Shown: piece after piece, positions 1 through 7,196 of the stretch
How positions within the stretch are numbered: position 1 is the stretch's first letter
Layout: each line of letters starts with the position of its first letter
Assembly (NCBI GenBank): GCA_905210855.1
Contig: CAJLYL010000014.1
Span: 1-28,930, forward strand
Direction: 5' to 3'
DNA from: an uncultured Clostridia bacterium
GTDB lineage: Bacteria > Bacillota > Clostridia > UMGS1810
Length of the DNA stretch: 28,930 nt
The notes under the pieces: generated by a model
The model's input: the letters and a program-made list of their open reading frames with translations, nothing else
Told to the model about the DNA's origin: nothing
Databases searched by the model: none
Translations under genes and position numbers: made by a program

Positions 1-1
1 C

Positions 2-199
2 ACATCTATCCGCGGCTTCCTGCCGATGGCGGCGTCAAGGGCGAGCGGCTCGGAAATGATGCGTCCGCTTGCGATAGTGCTCCTGGGCGGATTGTTCGTC
101 GGCACATTGCTCACACTGTTTATCATACCGACGGTGTATAAGATATTCGAGCTTAAGGCGGAAAGGAGCCGCGCTAAAAAGCAGTTGAAAAAATCGTGA
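2..199 (+). CDS. RND-family efflux permease, C-terminal fragment
   Basis: This is the last 65 codons of a gene that begins before the window, read in frame 2 to a TGA. The fragment has the typical end of AcrB/CusA-like RND permeases: a segment containing MMRPLAIVLLGGLFVG followed by a hydrophobic helix with TLFIIPTVY, then a basic cytoplasmic tail rich in Lys and Arg. In the family this is the last transmembrane helix of an inner-membrane proton-driven exporter. Substrate and partner proteins cannot be judged from the fragment. The gene ends just before a strong intrinsic terminator, so it is probably the last gene of its operon. Confidence 0.75.
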   Translation, partial: TSIRGFLPMAASRASGSEMMRPLAIVLLGGLFVGTLLTLFIIPTVYKIFELKAERSRAKKQLKKS

Positions 200-207
200 T
201 TTACGGC

Positions 208-251
208 AGGGTGCGGCAAAAACGGTTTCGTTTTGCCGCACCCTCTTTTTG
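208..251 (+). terminator. Rho-independent terminator of the RND permease operon
   Basis: A perfect 14-bp stem (208-221 pairs with 231-244, arm AGGGTGCGGCAAAA) with a 9-nt loop is followed by CTTTTT. It starts 8 nt after the RND permease stop codon. Confidence 0.9.
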
Positions 252-370
252 AGATTTGTTAAAAGCGGTGCGGAGCCGACAAGCTTTGCCCGTATTTGCC
301 CCCGCACGGCATCTTTTGATTAAGAAATTGCAAAAAATTCACGATTTTGCGATATTTCTTTCAAAACATC

Positions 371-400
371 TTGTAAAATGGGGTCAACATGGTATATAAT
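371..400 (+). promoter_or_regulatory. Predicted sigma-A-type promoter for the Na/Pi cotransporter gene
   Basis: TTGTAA at 371-376 and TATAAT at 395-400 are separated by 18 bp. The predicted start lies about 90 nt before the ATG at 498. The rest of 252-497 is AT-rich and shows no other feature. Confidence 0.55.
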
Positions 401-497
401 AAATGTGTATGGGCAAATCGGCGGCGCAAAACAAAGGCGCGGCACAGCCATACTCTTAATTGCGGTAAACAACGACTCGACAATAGGGGGATATATT

Positions 498-2249
498 ATG
501 GATTTTTTTGCGGTTTTGACACTACTCGGCGGACTCGCCATGTTCCTGTACGGAATGGATGTCATGGGCGACCATCTCAAAAAACTTGCCGGCGGCAAGC
601 TGGAGATGTTTCTGGCAAAGCTCACATCAAACAGATTTAAGGGATTTTTGCTCGGGCTTTTTGTCACGGCGATAATCCAGTCGTCATCTGCAACCACGGT
701 TATGCTTGTCGGCTTCGTCAACTCGGGGCTGATGCGCCTGGGGCAGACAATCAGCATAATTCTCGGCGCGGACATAGGAACTACGGTTACGGCGTGGCTG
801 CTCAGCCTCGGCGGAATCAGCGGCGACAGCTTTTGGATAAAGATTTTTAAACCCACATCATTTACCCCCGTGCTTGCGGCAATAGGCGTTGTCATGCTTA
901 TGGCGTGCAAAAAGGACAAGCACAAGGACATAGCTTCCATACTCATCGGCTTTGCGGTGCTCATGTTCGGCATGGACACCATGAGCGGCGCCATGAGCGG
1001 ACTAAAGGACAGCGAGACGTTTGCTAAATTCCTCATCATGTTCTCAAACCCCGTAATGGGCATTATCGCCGGTGCGCTGTTCACCGCGGTAATTCAGTCG
1101 TCATCGGCTTCCGTCGGCATTTTGCAGGCGCTCTCGCTCACGGTTGCCATTCCGTATTCGACCGCGATACCGATTATCCTGGGTCAGAACATCGGCACAA
1201 CCATAACGCCGATTCTCTCATCAATCACGGGAAACACGGATTCCAAACGTGTTGCGATGGCTTGTCTTTACATAAAGGTCATCGGTGTGGTAGTCATCGG
1301 TGTGCTCTTTTATGTGCTGCATATGTTTGTGCCGTTTGATTTCATGGACGACAGCATATCGATAATGACAATTGCCCTTGTACACACGACATTCAACGTT
1401 TTGCTGACAATAATCGTCATGCCGTGCTGCAATCTTATAGAAAAACTCACCGTGATGACTATCCGCGGAAAAGAGAAGCCGGAGAACGACATCTTTGCCG
1501 CGCTGGACGACAGATTTCTTGAGATGCCGTCCTTTGCTGTGGAGAAGTGCCGCGGTATGCTCTGCGACATGGCAGGATTGGCGAAGGATTCCCTTATTGC
1601 TTCAACCGAGATACTGCGCAGCTATGATTACGACGGTATGCAGGCTATATATGAGCAGGAGGATCTTGTTGACAAATATGAGGACAAGCTGAGCACATAT
1701 CTTGTAAAGCTTGCCGGCAGCAATGTGTCGGCGGACGACAGCAAGGAGATTACCGAGCTGCTCCACTGCATTGGCGACATAGAGAGGATATCCGACCACT
1801 CGGTAAACATCTGCGATGTGGCGACAGAGATACACGACAAAAAAATCGTATTCGGCGAAAACGCCAAGCACGACATCAGCGTGATTTCTTCCGCGGTGCG
1901 CGACATTCTCACGCTCACCACGGAGGCGCTCATGAAAGAGGATTTGAAGAAAGCGACAATGGTAGAGCCGCTTGAACAGGTTATAGACAGGCTCAAACAC
2001 AAGATAAAGAACAATCAGATAAAACGCCTGAGGGACGGGGAGAGCACTGTTGAAATGGGATTCATTCTGTCCGATCTGCTCACAAACTACGAAAGAGTGG
2101 CGGACCACTGCTCAAACATAGCTGTCTGCCTGCTTGAAACTGCCAACGGCAGCTTCGATACACACGAATACCTCAGTCATGTCAAGGAGAATGACGAGAA
2201 TAATTTCGGCAAGCTGTACGAGCAGTATAAGGCGAAATATACACTGTAA
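498..2249 (+). CDS. Na/Pi cotransporter family protein with PhoU-like C-terminal domain
   Basis: 583-residue membrane protein of the NptA/YjbB-like Na+/phosphate symporter family. The N-terminal ~330 residues are hydrophobic helices containing the two inverted-repeat signatures of the family, QSSSA at about residues 61-65 and 200-204, each followed by a glycine motif (GADIGTT about 90-96 and GQNIGTT about 228-234). From about residue 345 to 560 the protein is a soluble helical PhoU-like region with acidic patches such as CIGDIERISDH and NYERVADHCSN, expected to bind metal or regulate transport. The start was set at ATG 498 because AGGGGG lies 6-7 nt upstream and the protein then opens with the first helix; in-frame ATGs further upstream lack this signal. 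Transport of phosphate is the family role; direction and substrate are inferred. It stands alone between a terminator and a palindromic repeat element. Confidence 0.9.
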   Translation: MDFFAVLTLLGGLAMFLYGMDVMGDHLKKLAGGKLEMFLAKLTSNRFKGFLLGLFVTAIIQSSSATTVMLVGFVNSGLMRLGQTISIILGADIGTTVTAWLLSLGGISGDSFWIKIFKPTSFTPVLAAIGVVMLMACKKDKHKDIASILIGFAVLMFGMDTMSGAMSGLKDSETFAKFLIMFSNPVMGIIAGALFTAVIQSSSASVGILQALSLTVAIPYSTAIPIILGQNIGTTITPILSSITGNTDSKRVAMACLYIKVIGVVVIGVLFYVLHMFVPFDFMDDSISIMTIALVHTTFNVLLTIIVMPCCNLIEKLTVMTIRGKEKPENDIFAALDDRFLEMPSFAVEKCRGMLCDMAGLAKDSLIASTEILRSYDYDGMQAIYEQEDLVDKYEDKLSTYLVKLAGSNVSADDSKEITELLHCIGDIERISDHSVNICDVATEIHDKKIVFGENAKHDISVISSAVRDILTLTTEALMKEDLKKATMVEPLEQVIDRLKHKIKNNQIKRLRDGESTVEMGFILSDLLTNYERVADHCSNIAVCLLETANGSFDTHEYLSHVKENDENNFGKLYEQYKAKYTL

Positions 2250-2254
2250 GAAGG

Positions 2255-2452
2255 GCGAGCACATATTATATTTGGCGGTGCACGGTTTCATATGAGCGTC
2301 AGCAAATCCGGCTAAGAGGATGTGGATGTGTTTTTTATTCTTAGACGACGAGTTCAGCGCTACTGCACTGCTGTCCGAGTCGGCAAGAATAAAAAATACA
2401 TCCACAGACGGCACATAGATATGTCTGTGAACAAAATATAATATGTGTTCAC
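2255..2452. repeat. Palindromic MITE-like element, copy A
   Basis: About 198 bp directly after the Na/Pi gene stop. Terminal inverted repeats: 2255-2273 matches the reverse complement of 2434-2452 at about 17 of 19 positions, with the perfect 14-bp core CACATATTATATTT. Between them lies an 86-bp imperfect palindrome (2321-2406) whose outer arms, starting TGTGGATGT and ending ACATCCACA, pair almost perfectly, and whose centre carries GAGTTCAGCGC and CTGCACTGCTG. The same organisation, core length and centre occur in copy B (8213-8414). No coding potential is convincing. The element could fold as a long RNA hairpin at the 3' end of the Na/Pi transcript. Confidence 0.75.
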
Positions 2453-2498
2453 CTGTGCGCAGCTCTGCGGCGGTGTACATCAATTCGGAGGATAAAAC

Positions 2499-3458
2499 AT
2501 GGAAGAAAAGAATAATTCATCATATCATATGACCAGCATAGGCGGTCAGGCGGTGCTCGAGGGCGTTATGATGCGCGGGCCGAAGGAGATTGCCACTGCC
2601 GTGCGCAAATCAAACGGTGAGATTGTCATAGACAAACAGCCGGTAAATTCATTTGTTGTCAATCATCATCTCGACAAGGTGCCGATTGTGCGCGGAGTGA
2701 TAAGCTTTTTTGAATCGCTCATTGTCGGAGTTAAGTGTCTCATGTTCTCGGCAGATCAGTACGACCTCGATGACGGCGAGACATACGAACAGTCAAAATT
2801 TGAAAAATGGCTTGATGATAAATTCGGAGACAAGATAAAGGACATCGCCATATATTTTTCTGTGGTGGTTGCCCTTGCATTCAGCGTTGTGCTCTTTATG
2901 CTGCTGCCGCATTTTCTGTCCAGCCTTGCGGGCAAATTCACCGACAACACACTGGTGCTTAACACCCTGGAGGGGGTTATAAAGCTTGTTATTTTTATGA
3001 CATACATCATACTCATATCGCGCATGAAGGATATTCAGCGCGTGTTTGAGTACCACGGCGCGGAGCACAAGAGCATAGCCTGCTATGAGAGCGGCGCGGA
3101 GCTTACACCGGCAAATGCCGCCAAGTGTTCGCGGCTGCACCCGAGGTGCGGCACATCGTTTCTGCTTATAGTCATGATTGTGTCCATCCTTATCTATGCG
3201 TGTTTGCCGTGGAAGAATACACCCTTCGGGCTGCGCATTGTTTACAGACTGCTTCTGCTGCCGGTAGTTGCCGGAGTGTCGTATGAGATTCTCAAATTTG
3301 CCGGCAGAAGCAAAAACAAATGCGTGAGAATCCTCACCATGCCCGGCCTGCTGCTGCAAAAATTCACCACGCGCGAGCCGGACGAAAGCCAGCTTGAGGT
3401 AGCCATTGCTTCGCTTAAAGCGGTGCTCACCGGCAACAAAGAGGACGACAAATGGTGA
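2499..3458 (+). CDS. yqhQ: YqhQ / DUF1385 family membrane protein
   Basis: 319 residues, the usual length of the family. The N-terminal region carries the conserved GGQAVLEGVMMRGP stretch (residues 15-28). Predicted membrane helices lie at about 117-142, 158-175, 219-237 and 247-266. Between helices are the conserved YHGAEHKSIACYE (185-197) and LHPRCGTSFL (213-222), a His/Cys/Glu cluster that suggests metal binding. The molecular function of the family is not established. GGAGG sits 8 nt before the ATG at 2499. Its stop overlaps the prmC start by 7 nt, matching the arrangement known in many Firmicutes where yqhQ precedes prmC; the usual following prfA is absent here. Confidence 0.9.
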   Translation: MEEKNNSSYHMTSIGGQAVLEGVMMRGPKEIATAVRKSNGEIVIDKQPVNSFVVNHHLDKVPIVRGVISFFESLIVGVKCLMFSADQYDLDDGETYEQSKFEKWLDDKFGDKIKDIAIYFSVVVALAFSVVLFMLLPHFLSSLAGKFTDNTLVLNTLEGVIKLVIFMTYIILISRMKDIQRVFEYHGAEHKSIACYESGAELTPANAAKCSRLHPRCGTSFLLIVMIVSILIYACLPWKNTPFGLRIVYRLLLLPVVAGVSYEILKFAGRSKNKCVRILTMPGLLLQKFTTREPDESQLEVAIASLKAVLTGNKEDDKW

Positions 3459-4300
3459 TGACATACCGCGAGGCAATAACCTACGGCATAGCGGAGCTGA
3501 AAAAGGCAGGCATAGAGTCGTCCACGGACGCGCGAATGCTGCTGTGCCATGCAACCGGGCACGACGAGCTGTATGCGGCTGTGTACAGCGCCGAGCCAAT
3601 AGGCAGCGAAGCCGAGGAAAAATACAGGGAGTATATAGCGCGGCGCGCCGCGCACGAGCCTGCGGCATATATCACGGGTCACCGCGAATTTATGGGGCTC
3701 GATTTCGATGTGTCGCCGTCGGTGCTCATCCCGAGACCGGAGACGGAGCTGATTGCGGAATATCTCATAGACAATTACGGCGGCAGAGATGTCAGCATTA
3801 TCGACATATGCACCGGCAGCGGCGCGATAGCCGTATCTGCGGCATATTATATGAGGAATTGCCGCGTGCTCGGCGTTGACATAAGTGGCGGCGCGTTGGA
3901 GACGGCTGTGCACAATGCGCAAAACCTCGGCGTGGCGGACAGGGTGAAATTCACCGCTGCGGACGCCCTTGCACTGCCGGATTTCGGCGAGAGGTTCGAC
4001 ATAATCGTGTCCAATCCGCCGTATATCCCCGATGAGGTTGTGGACACGCTGGAGACTGATGTTAAGGACTATGAACCGCACCTTGCACTGTGCGGCGGAG
4101 ACGGACTTAAGTTTTACCGCGCCATAACCGCGGCTGCGCCGAAAATGCTGAACCGCGGCGGACTGATTATGTTTGAAGTCGGCTTTGACCAGGCGGAAGC
4201 CGTGGCGGAGCTAATGAAGAAAGATTTTTGCAGTATAGGTTTCATTCGGGATCTTAGCGGAATAAAAAGAATAGTATACGGATTGGGAGAAAACAAATGA
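3452..4300 (+). CDS. prmC: Peptide chain release factor N5-glutamine methyltransferase
   Basis: 282 residues, HemK/PrmC class. It methylates the glutamine of the GGQ motif in release factors with S-adenosylmethionine in the cytoplasm. Visible motifs: helical N-terminal domain (1-75), IPRPETEL (93-100), the SAM loop DICTGSGAI (118-126), and the substrate-binding NPPY (188-191). The ATG at 3452 follows GAGG by 7 nt and overlaps the yqhQ end; an ATG at 3458 is possible but less well spaced. The 3' end overlaps the deacetylase gene by 4 nt (ATGA), so translation is probably coupled along this operon. Confidence 0.93.
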   Translation: MVMTYREAITYGIAELKKAGIESSTDARMLLCHATGHDELYAAVYSAEPIGSEAEEKYREYIARRAAHEPAAYITGHREFMGLDFDVSPSVLIPRPETELIAEYLIDNYGGRDVSIIDICTGSGAIAVSAAYYMRNCRVLGVDISGGALETAVHNAQNLGVADRVKFTAADALALPDFGERFDIIVSNPPYIPDEVVDTLETDVKDYEPHLALCGGDGLKFYRAITAAAPKMLNRGGLIMFEVGFDQAEAVAELMKKDFCSIGFIRDLSGIKRIVYGLGENK

Positions 4301-5148
4301 AGATGATTAAAAAAATTTCGGCATTTGTACTGACTTTTATTATATTGACAACGACAGCGGTTTTTGCTGATTATCGCGAGAGTGTGCGTGTGCCCGTGCT
4401 CATGTATCATGCGGTTGCGGACGCTGACTCGGCGGAGGATGCATTTGCCGTGACAAAAACGCGTTTCCTGGAGCAGATGGAAACCATCCGCCGCGAGGGT
4501 TACACCCCCGTGTCGCTCGCGGAGCTTGTCAACTATGTGGACTACGGGGCAAATCTTCCAGACAACCCTGTGTGCATCACCTTTGATGACGGATATCTTG
4601 ACAACTACACTGTCGCTTTTCCCATACTGAAACAGTATGGTTACAAAGCGACGATTTTTGCTATTGGTTCGTCTGTCGGCAAGGACACCTACAAGGACAC
4701 CGGCATAGCAATGAATCCGCATTTCAATTACAACCAGGCAAGGGAGATGAATCTGTCGGGACTTGTCTCGGTGCAGAGCCATACCTATGATATGCACCAG
4801 TCGCCACGGCATGAGGGCAGGGAAAACTGCCGCAGCAATATACTCCGGCTGGAGGGAGAATCAGTCATAGACTACGTGCGCGCTCTGCGCAGCGATTTCC
4901 TCAAGAGCCGCGCGGAGACAGAGGGGCAGATAGGCGCAAAGCTCTTTGCGCTGGCATACCCGGGCGGCAGATACGACGCCCTGACCGAGGCGGTGCTCAA
5001 GAGCCTCGGCGTGAGGGTGACTGTGTCCACCACACTCGGCGAAAACTATGTGAAACAGGGTGATGCGCAGTCGCTCTATGCGCTCAACAGATATAACATG
5101 AACGACGGAGTAGACTCCGATACGCTTGTGCAGTGGCTTGCGCACTGA
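4297..5148 (+). CDS. Secreted polysaccharide deacetylase family protein
   Basis: 283 residues. A signal peptide is clear: KK-rich start, hydrophobic core (about 7-20), then FADY near residue 23-26. The NodB homology domain has motif 1 TFDDGY (95-100, catalytic and metal Asp), motif 2 SHTYDMH (161-167, metal His pair) and motif 3 AYPGGRYD (220-227). VPVLMYHAV (32-40) is typical of extracellular deacetylases of this group. The expected reaction is N- or O-deacetylation of peptidoglycan or another surface glycan; the substrate is not determined by sequence. The gene overlaps prmC by 4 nt and is followed, 23 nt after its stop, by another secreted protein, suggesting a surface-directed pair. Confidence 0.88.
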   Translation: MKMIKKISAFVLTFIILTTTAVFADYRESVRVPVLMYHAVADADSAEDAFAVTKTRFLEQMETIRREGYTPVSLAELVNYVDYGANLPDNPVCITFDDGYLDNYTVAFPILKQYGYKATIFAIGSSVGKDTYKDTGIAMNPHFNYNQAREMNLSGLVSVQSHTYDMHQSPRHEGRENCRSNILRLEGESVIDYVRALRSDFLKSRAETEGQIGAKLFALAYPGGRYDALTEAVLKSLGVRVTVSTTLGENYVKQGDAQSLYALNRYNMNDGVDSDTLVQWLAH

Positions 5149-5171
5149 TGCGAAACGGAGGGGTGAACATT

Positions 5172-6764
5172 ATGAGATTTTTAAGAATAATATCCGCTGC
5201 GCTGTGCGCCGTGATGCTGACGACGGGCGGCGCTTATGCCAAGAGTGCCAAGGGCAAGGCGGACAAAACATACAAATACAACTACACCATAACATATGAA
5301 ACCTTTACAGGCGAGAGTATCTCGCAGGCTGTCGGTTCGGACACGGCTCTTGCCTCGGCAGAGGTAACGGACAAAATCCCCGAGCGCGAGGGATATGTAT
5401 TCGGCGGCTGGAGCGTGAGCGGCTATGACACGGACGAAGTGTATAATGCTGGGGACACCGTAAAATTGAACGAATCGATGCGCCTTTGCGCGGTGTGGCG
5501 AAGTGAGGGGTCGTTTGTGCTCTCATATATGGACGGCAAAGAGAGGATTCTGCCGTCGCAGAGGGTGTATGACGGCAGGGCGAGGATAACGGAGCTGATT
5601 CCGGTCAAGCGCGGCTACACCTTTGTCGGCTGGAGCAAGGACGAAAAACCGACTTCGGCGACGCTTGCCCCGGGTGACGAGGCGGATATATCCGCAGACA
5701 CGGCGCTGTATGCGGTGTGGACTGTCGGAGAGACGGCTGTGCCGAAGATATATGCTCTCTCGGTGCGTGACGGCAGGACTGTGTTTTCATGGGCACCGGT
5801 ATCCGGCGGCAGCATGAAAATCAATCTGTACAGCATGAATGACGGCGAGATGCAGACTTTCAGCGCGGACGCCGCGGTCGGCAGTTACGAACAGGTGTTG
5901 CCGAGCGGACAGTATATCGTCAGCACCTCGTTATCTGTCGGCAGCGGCAGATTTGAGCGTTTTATCGGCGGTGAAGAGACGAGGTTTTTTGTGCCGGACT
6001 ATCCCGAGTATGAGATAAAGGTGTTTATAAACGGCAGACGGACAGAATTTGACGCGCCGCCGTACATTGTAAACGGCTCTACCATGGTGCCCATGCGCAC
6101 GGTGCTTGAGGCACTCGGCGCGGAGGTTACATGGGATGAGACGACAGCGAGCGCCAAGGCTGTGTGCAACACGGTTGTGACCAAATTCACCATAGGTTCA
6201 ACGGTGTTCAGCCGCAACGGCGCGAGCAGATTTTTGCCCGAGGCGGCGGCTCTTGTCGGCGGCAGAACCTACATTCCGCTGCGCGCCATATCCGAGAGTT
6301 TCGGTTTCACGGTGGAGTGGGACGGAGACGGACAGGCGGTTTATATCTTCTCGGAATATGCTTCGGGCATTGCCCCCGACATATACTATATAAAGGATGA
6401 ATCGAGCGGCAAATATCTTGCCTATGATGACGAAAAAGGCGAGGTATATGCGGCGCGCGCGGCAGATTTCAATGCGGCGTGGATTGTGCAGCCGAGCGGA
6501 GATTATTTTGAGATTTATCCGCTGACCGCACCGGACAAACCGCTTGAGGTGAGTGCGTCCGAATTGACGGACGGCGCGCCCCTGAGGGTGTGGGCACGGA
6601 GCGGCTATGACGGCTGTTTGTGGAGAATAATGCGCGACGGCGGCGCATACCGTGCTGCACCGTTTAACAACGGTTCGTTCAGCCTGAGCGTTGACGGCGC
6701 GGAGATAAACAAAACCAATGCGGAATTTAATCTTGTGCCTGTGGGTGTGGGCAGTGTGTACTGA
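5172..6764 (+). CDS. Secreted multidomain protein: InlB-type repeats, copper amine oxidase N-like and ricin-like domains
   Basis: 530 residues from ATG 5172, chosen because GGAGGGG lies about 8 nt upstream and a signal peptide follows (MRFLRIISAALCAVML, cleavage near AYA, residue 23). Two Listeria/Bacteroides-type beta-grasp repeats are seen at about 38-109 (REGYVFGGWS ... LCAVW) and 115-183 (KRGYTFVGWS ... LYAVW). A Fn3-like stretch covers about 190-280. A copper-amine-oxidase N-terminal-like domain follows at 282-393 (INGR ... VPMRTVLEALGAEVTWD and YIPLRAISESFGFTVEWD). The tail, about 402-530, has a ricin/beta-trefoil look (YYIKDESSGKYLAYDD, AAWIVQPSGDYFEIYP, CLWRIMRDGG). No sortase motif or membrane anchor is seen. 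The likely role is cell-wall or glycan binding; no catalytic domain is visible. Confidence 0.82.
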   Translation: MRFLRIISAALCAVMLTTGGAYAKSAKGKADKTYKYNYTITYETFTGESISQAVGSDTALASAEVTDKIPEREGYVFGGWSVSGYDTDEVYNAGDTVKLNESMRLCAVWRSEGSFVLSYMDGKERILPSQRVYDGRARITELIPVKRGYTFVGWSKDEKPTSATLAPGDEADISADTALYAVWTVGETAVPKIYALSVRDGRTVFSWAPVSGGSMKINLYSMNDGEMQTFSADAAVGSYEQVLPSGQYIVSTSLSVGSGRFERFIGGEETRFFVPDYPEYEIKVFINGRRTEFDAPPYIVNGSTMVPMRTVLEALGAEVTWDETTASAKAVCNTVVTKFTIGSTVFSRNGASRFLPEAAALVGGRTYIPLRAISESFGFTVEWDGDGQAVYIFSEYASGIAPDIYYIKDESSGKYLAYDDEKGEVYAARAADFNAAWIVQPSGDYFEIYPLTAPDKPLEVSASELTDGAPLRVWARSGYDGCLWRIMRDGGAYRAAPFNNGSFSLSVDGAEINKTNAEFNLVPVGVGSVY

Positions 6765-6801
6765 TTACCGTGTCGGCTGTTTATGTGTTTTTGTTCTTGA
6801 C

Positions 6802-6890
6802 GGCTCGGGGGTGTGTATTGTGTTTTTTCAAACACACGCATACCTGTGGCTGCTATCGGTTTGCAAAAACACAATACACACCCCCGAGCC
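6802..6890. repeat. Long perfect-arm palindrome (unit D)
   Basis: A 26-bp perfect inverted repeat (6802-6827 with 6865-6890, arm beginning GGCTCGGGGGTGTGTATT) encloses a 37-nt centre that can pair further (CAAAC with GTTTG). The arm resembles the arm of unit C read on the other strand (7081-7106 reversed), with the pattern GGC..GGGG.TGTGTATT. The sequence after each also matches: GCCTTTG(T/C)GC, then about 8 nt later CTG(T/C)GTT. Lack of a T-run downstream argues against a simple terminator. Confidence 0.8.
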
Positions 6891-6910
6891 TTTGTGCGAA
6901 AACCTGTGTT

Positions 6911-6945
6911 TTGCGGTAGGGGTCGATGCCCACATCGACCCGCAA
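6911..6945. repeat. Short GTAGGG-type palindromic repeat 1
   Basis: GGGTCGATG (6920-6928) pairs perfectly with CATCGACCC (6933-6941) around a 4-nt loop, with extra outer pairing TTGC/GCAA (6911-6914 with 6942-6945). The left side has the form CGGTAGGGG, shared in reduced form by the neighbour at 6971. Confidence 0.65.
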
Positions 6946-6970
6946 ATTACGCACAAATTTACACTTATCC

Positions 6971-6998
6971 GTAGGGAACGACCTATGTGTCATTCCGC
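6971..6998. repeat. Short GTAGGG-type palindromic repeat 2
   Basis: GGAACGAC (6975-6982) pairs with GTCATTCC (6989-6996) with one mismatch or wobble. It is preceded by CCGTAGG and followed by GCAA, the same frame as the repeat at 6911-6945, so the two are likely members of one family with different arms. Confidence 0.6.
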
Positions 6999-7010
6999 AA
7001 AGCTTGCTCG

Positions 7011-7106
7011 TCGGCTCGTGAATGTATATTTGATTTTGGCTCGCTCAGACAGCAGTGCAGCGGCGCTGAACTCGCTCGCTCAAAATAAAATACACATCCC
7101 CTCGCC
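7011..7106. repeat. Degenerate palindromic unit (unit C), inverted relative to A and B
   Basis: Read on the minus strand, this stretch has the same plan as the cores of A and B: G-rich arm, TGTGTATTTTATTTTG, then GAGTTCAGCGC, CTGCACTGCTG and a returning AT-rich arm. It lacks the AT-rich terminal repeats that flank A and B. It lies about 90 bp upstream of the asnA start. Confidence 0.6.
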
Positions 7107-7196
7107 TTTGCGCAGAATCTGCGTTCCGCAACAAATTACAATTGAAAATTCATAAATTGCGCTTTGCGCATGAACATAAATGAAAGGATGACAAAA

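Larger units (their letters stand above)
6765..7196. other. Intergenic repeat cluster before asnA
   Basis: This 432-bp gap has no credible gene. An open frame runs through it, but it crosses the inverted repeats and has no ribosome binding site or domain. It holds four palindromic units: a long hairpin (6802-6890), two GTAGGG-type short hairpins (6911-6945 and 6971-6998) and a degenerate copy of the palindromic core seen in elements A and B (7011-7106). No confident promoter for asnA could be read in the remaining AT-rich 7107-7180. Confidence 0.7.

Noticed and set aside
378..497. Longer N-terminus for the Na/Pi cotransporter
   Set aside because: In-frame ATGs upstream lack a ribosome binding site, overlap the predicted promoter at 371-400 and add a sequence not typical of the family.
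6802..7106. CRISPR array
   Set aside because: The palindromes differ in sequence and spacing, there are no repeated identical direct repeats with unique spacers, and no cas genes occur in the window.
6718..7155. Open reading frame of about 145 codons across the repeat cluster
   Set aside because: It starts inside the preceding gene, runs through four palindromes and has no ribosome binding site or domain; the frame is open by chance in repeat DNA.
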